Notes under the pieces: generated by a model
Databases searched by the model: none
The model's input: only the letters and a program-made list of their open reading frames with translations
What the model was told of the DNA's origin: nothing
NCBI GenBank assembly: GCA_018821435.1
Contig: JAHJME010000031.1
Span: 62,001 to 126,000, forward strand
DNA length: 64,000 bases
Source: Alphaproteobacteria bacterium
Lineage (GTDB): Bacteria; Pseudomonadota; Alphaproteobacteria; Caulobacterales; Caulobacteraceae
Direction of reading: 5' to 3'
Shown here: one piece after another, positions 59,635-64,000 of the stretch
How the letters are laid out: each line of letters starts with the position of its first letter
Position numbering within the stretch: the stretch's first letter is position 1
Translations under genes and position numbers: made by a program

Positions 59635-61128
59635 TCATGTTGGGGTCCGGTCTGCCTCGGGGATCCGGCCGATCCGTACGTCCTTTGATCCCAGCGGCAA
59701 GGTGTAGAGGCTGCCGTCCTCGCCCAGGTCCCACTGGCCGTGGCGCGCGCCGTTCAGGCCGCGGGTGAAGACCTGGCGCAGGACGAAATTATCCGGCGCC
59801 GGGATCAGGTGGTAGAGCACCAGCAGCTTCACGCCGGCCTTGTCGGCCAGGCCCGCCGCCTCGACCGGGGCGATGTGATAGCTCGGGATGTCGTGCATGA
59901 TGTGGGCGATGCGCGGCATCTTCAGCTCGCGCGCGGTGGCCTCCATCGTCGCGACCATCTCGCGGTTCAGCGCCTCCGACACCAGGATGTCGGCGCCCCG
60001 AGCGGCCTCTGCCAACGGCAGGTAGTTGTTGGTGTCGCCGGTGATCACCACCGAGCGGCCCTTGTAGTCGAAGCGGTAGGCGTAGGCCGGGTGGACCGGC
60101 GCATGGTTCGTCTCGATGGCGGTGATCCGCAGCTTGCCGTCGTCCAGGACCACGGCGGTGCGCGGCGCGGGTCCCGTGGCCGCGATCGCCACCGGATGGC
60201 CGACCATCGGCCATGTGGCGGGCGGCATCTGGGCAGCGGTGTGGTGGGCGGTGCGGTAGCCTTGGTCCTGAGCATAGGCCTCGTTGAAGCCGGCGACCAC
60301 GCGCTCGACGCCGGGCCCGCCGTAGACGGCCAGCGGCGCGGGGCGGCCCTGCGCCCAGGTCTGCAGGTTCAGCTCGCCCAGGTCGCCGATGTGGTCGGAA
60401 TGGAAGTGGGTCAGCAGGACGCCGCCGATCCGGCCCAGGGGCAGGCCCCACTGCATCAGGGTCTTGGTGGACTCTGGCCCCGTGTCGACGATGTAGAATT
60501 TGCCCCCGGCGATGACCATCACGCAGGCCTTGGCGCGCCGCTGGCTGGGCAGGGGGGCCGACGTGCCGCAAAGCGCGACGCGCAGGGCGTCGTCCTGCAT
60601 CAGGGCGGCGTTGTTGCGACCCATCTGGCTTTTCACCGCCTGGGTGAAGACCGCCTGCTGCACGGCCGGCGTCAGCAGGGCCGCGGCGGCCAGTCCGGCC
60701 ACGACCACCACGACGCCGCCTGAGATCAGCAGGCCGCGCCAGGACCGGGGACCAGGCGTCGCCGGCAGGCTGCGGGCGTAGATGGCCAGCAGGGCGATCG
60801 CCGACAGCTCCACGCCCAGCGACTGCGCCTGGCCGCCCAGCGTGCCGGTTGCGCCCCAGCCGATCAGCCGGCCCACGACGGCCAGCGCCAGCAGCGCGGC
60901 GGCGGCGATGGGGAAGGCGCGGCGGCGGGTCCAGGCGCCCGCGAAGCACAGCGCCGCCAGGGTCAGAAACAGCCCGCCGAAATCGGCGCGCAGGGTCGCC
61001 AGGCCGGGGTCGTTCAAGGCCTCCAGATGGAACTGCCGCGCCAGCCGCTGCGGCGCGAACCAGAACCCGACGCCCAACGCGGTGAACAGCAGGCCGTAGG
61101 CGGCCACGAAAACGCGGAGGATGGGCAT
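59635..61128 (-). CDS. Membrane-anchored metallo-beta-lactamase-fold protein
   Basis: This 497-residue protein has about four to five N-terminal membrane segments (up to about 155; DUF4345-like) fused to a metallo-beta-lactamase domain. The metal motif is THFHSDHIGDLGE (HxHxDH), followed by VITGDTNNYLPLAEAARGADILVSEAL and IAHIMHDIPSYH. The active site most likely faces the periplasm. The substrate is unknown; an ester or phosphodiester is typical of this type. It is 17 bases downstream of the TetR gene on the same strand. Confidence 0.85.
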   Translation of the reverse strand: MPILRVFVAAYGLLFTALGVGFWFAPQRLARQFHLEALNDPGLATLRADFGGLFLTLAALCFAGAWTRRRAFPIAAAALLALAVVGRLIGWGATGTLGGQAQSLGVELSAIALLAIYARSLPATPGPRSWRGLLISGGVVVVVAGLAAAALLTPAVQQAVFTQAVKSQMGRNNAALMQDDALRVALCGTSAPLPSQRRAKACVMVIAGGKFYIVDTGPESTKTLMQWGLPLGRIGGVLLTHFHSDHIGDLGELNLQTWAQGRPAPLAVYGGPGVERVVAGFNEAYAQDQGYRTAHHTAAQMPPATWPMVGHPVAIAATGPAPRTAVVLDDGKLRITAIETNHAPVHPAYAYRFDYKGRSVVITGDTNNYLPLAEAARGADILVSEALNREMVATMEATARELKMPRIAHIMHDIPSYHIAPVEAAGLADKAGVKLLVLYHLIPAPDNFVLRQVFTRGLNGARHGQWDLGEDGSLYTLPLGSKDVRIGRIPEADRTPT

Positions 61129-61145
61129 GGGCGAGGTCCTTGGCG

Positions 61146-61784
61146 TCAGGCGGGCGCGAAGATGTGAGCGGCGGCGCGGTCCGCCGTGGCGCGGGCGCGG
61201 GCGGCGTCGAGGCCCAGGCCCCGCAGCAGGCCGAACGCCATCTGGCGCGACAGGTCGGCCGCCTGCGCCAGGGTCTGTTGTTCCAGCACACGGGCGACGG
61301 TCATCTGCACGACGCCGATGGCCATCAGCACGGCGGCCTCCAGCGGCACGCCGGTGAAGCGCCCGGCCGTCAGGCCTGCCTGCAGGTCGGCGCGGACGCC
61401 GGCGTTCATCGGGGCGTCCGGGATCGCCGCGCCGTGGAACAGCCGCTGCATCATCCGCACGCCTTGTGGAAACTCCGCCGCCTGGCGCGCGAAGGCGCAG
61501 AGCGCGCGGGCGACGCGTTCGGCCGGATCGTCGACGCCCGCGCCCACGTGGGCGACCGTCGCCTCGACCCCGGCGCGGGCCTGGTCGGCCAGCGTGCGGG
61601 CCAGGGCGTCCTTGTCGGGAAAGTGGTTGTAGAAGCTGCCCTTGGCCACGTCGGCGGCGGCCACGATGTCGTCGATGCTGACCCCGTCCACCGCGCGCTC
61701 GGCGAACAGGCTCTGGCCGGCGCTCAGCAGCGCGGCGCGGGTGCGGACGCGGCGGCGATCGACGGTGTCGGGGCTTCTGACCAT
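61146..61784 (-). CDS. TetR-family transcriptional regulator
   Basis: This 212-residue regulator has the TetR helix-turn-helix: TRAALLSAGQSLFAERAVDGVSIDDIVAAADVAKGSFYNHFPDKDAL-type sequence at about 14-60. The C-terminal half is the ligand-binding helical bundle. The chosen ATG at 61784 is inside a palindrome, TGACCATCTGGTCA, and lacks a strong Shine-Dalgarno; upstream in-frame sequence is open to 61853 but looks non-coding. It probably controls the membrane metallo-beta-lactamase gene behind it and perhaps the divergent DUF3237/MFS genes. Confidence 0.88.
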   Translation of the reverse strand: MVRSPDTVDRRRVRTRAALLSAGQSLFAERAVDGVSIDDIVAAADVAKGSFYNHFPDKDALARTLADQARAGVEATVAHVGAGVDDPAERVARALCAFARQAAEFPQGVRMMQRLFHGAAIPDAPMNAGVRADLQAGLTAGRFTGVPLEAAVLMAIGVVQMTVARVLEQQTLAQAADLSRQMAFGLLRGLGLDAARARATADRAAAHIFAPA

Positions 61785-61791
61785 CTGGTCA
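61778..61791. promoter_or_regulatory. Palindromic candidate TetR operator
   Basis: TGACCA, TC, TGGTCA: perfect 6-base arms at 61778-61791 covering the start codon of the tetR gene. Autoregulation by the TetR product is the simplest reading. The divergent DUF3237 gene starts 99 bases away. Confidence 0.45.
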
Positions 61792-61889
61792 TTATTGGAC
61801 GAAATAGTCAGAAACGCAACGGGACCGTCACCGCGCTTTCCCCGTCCCGGCAAATATGTAGAGTTCTAAGTAAAATGATGGGGGAGACG

Positions 61890-62378
61890 ATGATCGACAC
61901 GCTGAACGCCCGGCCGCTGTGCACGGTGGACATCCTGCTGGACGACGACGCGCCCCTGCCGCTGGGCAAGTCGCCCTTCCGCAACCGCCGCGTCAGCTAC
62001 ATCGCCGGCGGCACGGTCGAGGGCGAGCGCGTGGCGGGCGAGGTCATGGCCGGCGGCGGCGACTGGTCCGAGCTGGGCGCGGGCGCCGATGGCGCGGCGC
62101 TGACCCTGGTGGACGTCCGCTCGCTCTGGAAGACCCACGACGGGGCGATGATCTATGTCACCTATTCCGGCCGGCTGGTGATTCCCCAGGGGGTGCTGGG
62201 CGACTTCCGCGACCCGGCCAAGGTCGAGGCGCTGAGCGAGGACGACTACTACTTCCGCATCCAGCCCACCTTCGAGACGGCCGACGAACGCTACGGCTGG
62301 CTGAACGCCCTGGTGGCCGTGGGCTACGGCAAGCGGACGGCCAAGGGCGTGCGCTACCGGATCTTCGGCCTTGAATAG
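61890..62378 (+). CDS. DUF3237 protein
   Basis: This 162-residue protein fits the DUF3237 pattern: KSPFRNRRVSYIAGGTVEGERVAGEVMAGGGDWS-type first half and LTLVDVRSLWKTHDGAMIYVTYSGRL second half. Members are seen near catabolic transporters and have no proven function. Of several ATGs, 61890 is chosen because GGGGGAGA lies just before it. It overlaps the MFS gene start by 8 bases, so the two are co-transcribed. Confidence 0.82.
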   Translation: MIDTLNARPLCTVDILLDDDAPLPLGKSPFRNRRVSYIAGGTVEGERVAGEVMAGGGDWSELGAGADGAALTLVDVRSLWKTHDGAMIYVTYSGRLVIPQGVLGDFRDPAKVEALSEDDYYFRIQPTFETADERYGWLNALVAVGYGKRTAKGVRYRIFGLE

Positions 62379-63687
62379 CGAGGCCGCGCCGCGCGGCGGC
62401 GGCTATGCCTGGTACGTGGTCGCGGTCCTGCTGCTGGCCTACACCCTGTCGTTCATCGACCGGATGATCCTCAGCCTGCTGGTCGGGCCGATCCGCGCCG
62501 ACCTGGGCATCTCCGACACCCAGATGAGCCTGCTGATGGGATTCGCCTTCGCCATCTTCTACAGCGTGCTGGGTATTCCCCTGGGCTGGCTGGCCGACCG
62601 GGGCAGCCGGCGCGGCCTGATGGTGGCCGGGGTCGCCGCCTGGAGCGTAATGACCGCCATCTGCGGCCTGACCCGCAGTTACACGACCCTGTTCCTGGCG
62701 CGCATCGGCGTCGGCGTGGGCGAGGCGACCCTGTCGCCGGCGGCCTATTCGCTGCTGGGCGATTACTTCCCGCGCGAGAAGCTGGGCCGGGCGATGGCGG
62801 TCTATTCGATCGGCGTGCCGCTCGGCTCGGGCATCGCCCTGGTGGCCGGGGCGCTGGTGGTGAAGTTCGTGACCGAGGGTCCGCCGTTGATCCTGCCCCT
62901 GCTGGGGGCGATGGAGCCCTGGCGGCTGACGTTCGTGGTCATCGGCTTGCCGGGGCTGCTGGTCGCCCTGCTGATCGCGCTGACGGTCCGCGAGCCCGCC
63001 CGCGGCGGCGGCAAGGCGGGGCTGGCCAAGGGCGAGTTCCTGGCGTTCCTCAAGACGCATCCGGCGGCGCTGGCCGCGCACATGGGCGGCATGTCGATGA
63101 TCACCCTGGTGATGTACGGCGCCATGGCCTGGATCCCGCAGTTCCTGCATCGGACCTACGCCATGCCCATTCCTCAAGCCGGCCTGTGGTTTGGCGGGGC
63201 GACGGCGATCTGCGGCGCGATCGGTCTGATGGCGGGGGGCTGGCTGGCCGACGGCATGTACCGGCGGGGCTACAAGGATGCGCACCTGCGGGTGATCCGG
63301 CTGAACGCAGGCATCCTGCTGGTCACCCTGACCGGCATGGCGCTGGCGCCCACCGCCGGAATCGCGCTGGCGATGATGATCCTGACCATGCTGCTGGGCA
63401 CGATCCACGGCGGCGTGGCGGGCGCGGCGCTGCAGATGGTGACGCCCAATCGCCTGCGGGCGCGGATGGTGGCGCTGTATTTCCTGATCGCCAACCTGAT
63501 CGGCCTGGGCTGTGGCCCGACCGCCATGGCGTTGATCACCGACCTGGTCTTCCACGACGACGCGGCCCTGCGCTACGCCATCGCGATCATCACGGCGCTG
63601 GCCATGCCGGTCTCGATCCTGGTCCTCAGCCTGGGCCTGAAGCCCTTCGCCCGGGCGGTCGTGGAGGCCGAGGCGGCAGCCGCTTAA
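62371..63687 (+). CDS. MFS transporter, Spinster-like
   Basis: This 438-residue transporter has 12 membrane segments. The first is followed by LSFIDRMILSLLVGPI, then GWLADRGSRRGLMVAGVAAW (the G-x-x-x-D-R motif A of MFS) and IGVGVGEATLSPAAYSLLGDYFP, typical of Spinster-like proteins of alphaproteobacteria that import aromatic or lipid-like compounds. The start appears to be TTG at 62371, overlapping the DUF3237 stop region by 8 bases; no better start is seen. A TonB-dependent receptor gene follows 82 bases later. Confidence 0.9.
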   Translation: MNSEAAPRGGGYAWYVVAVLLLAYTLSFIDRMILSLLVGPIRADLGISDTQMSLLMGFAFAIFYSVLGIPLGWLADRGSRRGLMVAGVAAWSVMTAICGLTRSYTTLFLARIGVGVGEATLSPAAYSLLGDYFPREKLGRAMAVYSIGVPLGSGIALVAGALVVKFVTEGPPLILPLLGAMEPWRLTFVVIGLPGLLVALLIALTVREPARGGGKAGLAKGEFLAFLKTHPAALAAHMGGMSMITLVMYGAMAWIPQFLHRTYAMPIPQAGLWFGGATAICGAIGLMAGGWLADGMYRRGYKDAHLRVIRLNAGILLVTLTGMALAPTAGIALAMMILTMLLGTIHGGVAGAALQMVTPNRLRARMVALYFLIANLIGLGCGPTAMALITDLVFHDDAALRYAIAIITALAMPVSILVLSLGLKPFARAVVEAEAAAA

Positions 63688-63769
63688 ATACTTAGCATTC
63701 TATCCAATTTGATGTAGCGTCAGGTCATAAGGACTCGCCTAAAGACGAGCCGGAATAGGGGAGGTTGAG

Positions 63770-64000
63770 ATGCTGAAGTCGCTCACGTATGGCGTGTCTT
63801 GGGCCGCGTTCGGCGCCGTTCTGATGGCCGGTGGCTCCGCCGCCGCCCAGTCCAAGGCCAACGACGTCGAGGAGGTCGTGGTCACGGCCCAGCGGGTCGA
63901 GGAGAACATCCAGCAGGTCCCGATCTCGGTCAGCGCCTATTCCAGCGCCATGCTGGAACGCCAGTCGATCGAGACCATCCAGGACATCGCCAGCCGCACC
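63770..64000 (+). CDS. TonB-dependent receptor, N-terminal part (cut by window end)
   Basis: 77 codons are visible before the window ends. A signal peptide (SWAAFGAVLMAGGSAAAQ) is followed by EEVVVTAQRVEENIQQVPIS and the plug-domain sequence ETIQDIASRT. This is the usual N-terminal opening of TonB-dependent receptors of Caulobacterales and Sphingomonadales, which move large substrates across the outer membrane. GGGGAGG lies 7 bases before the ATG. Its substrate is probably that of the preceding MFS and DUF3237 genes. Confidence 0.88.
   Translation, partial: MLKSLTYGVSWAAFGAVLMAGGSAAAQSKANDVEEVVVTAQRVEENIQQVPISVSAYSSAMLERQSIETIQDIASRT

Overview
The window is a very GC-rich, gene-dense stretch of an alphaproteobacterial chromosome, most likely Caulobacteraceae (Caulobacter or Phenylobacterium type). 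The reasons are the fused indolepyruvate oxidoreductase, the ftsEX cluster divergent from an MJ0042 zinc-ribbon gene, the argH/LptM-like lipoprotein/lysA operon divergent from tlpA, a TonB-dependent receptor, a PEPxxWA-CTERM protein, and GC-rich CCTCCCC/GGGGAGG hairpins at gene ends. The genus is an inference. No phage, insertion sequence, rRNA or CRISPR array was seen. There is one tRNA gene (Met, CAT).

Layout. 1-18 kb: housekeeping and CoA metabolism (indolepyruvate oxidoreductase, acyl-CoA dehydrogenase, thiolase, L-2-hydroxyglutarate oxidase-like FAD enzyme, nitronate monooxygenase-like enzyme), mixed with hydrolases, a DUF2252 kinase-like protein, a spermidine synthase-like protein, an aspartyl beta-hydroxylase-like protein and a TTC38-like TPR protein. 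18-22 kb: a glycosyltransferase/asparagine synthase pair and tRNA-Met. 22-31 kb: small conserved proteins, DUF2125, ChaC, then plsC-like/ydcF-like/ftsX/ftsE on the minus strand facing an MJ0042 zinc-ribbon gene and a phosphoribosyltransferase, then a cupin-type regulator with a GNAT acetyltransferase. 30-35 kb: lysA, LptM-like lipoprotein and argH, divergent from tlpA. 36-39 kb: enoyl-CoA hydratase, a hotdog-like protein and an SDR. 39-41 kb: a TIR-TM-TPR protein. 41-46 kb: an operon of circularly permuted ATP-grasp/alpha-E, transglutaminase and a formylglycine-generating-enzyme-like lipoprotein.

46-57 kb is the most interesting part. A class III cyclase-like protein and a membrane SpoIIE phosphatase face an operon made of a nucleotide-transporter-like/HEAT protein, two membrane sensor-like proteins without output domains and a degenerate cNMP-binding-like protein. 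A STAS protein and an RsbW-like ATPase complete a partner-switching set. The ATPase gene runs on into a SET-domain protein and a fold-type-III PLP enzyme that lacks the usual catalytic-cysteine motif. A TorF-type porin and a glutaminase follow.

58-64 kb: a VOC protein, a PEPxxWA-CTERM protein, a membrane-anchored metallo-beta-lactamase-fold protein with its TetR regulator, and a divergent DUF3237/MFS set. The start of a TonB-dependent receptor is cut by the window edge.

Tight overlaps (ATGA, GTGA, TGATG, TAATG) are frequent and suggest translational coupling inside the operons. All functions were assigned by reading motifs and family patterns; no database search was possible.
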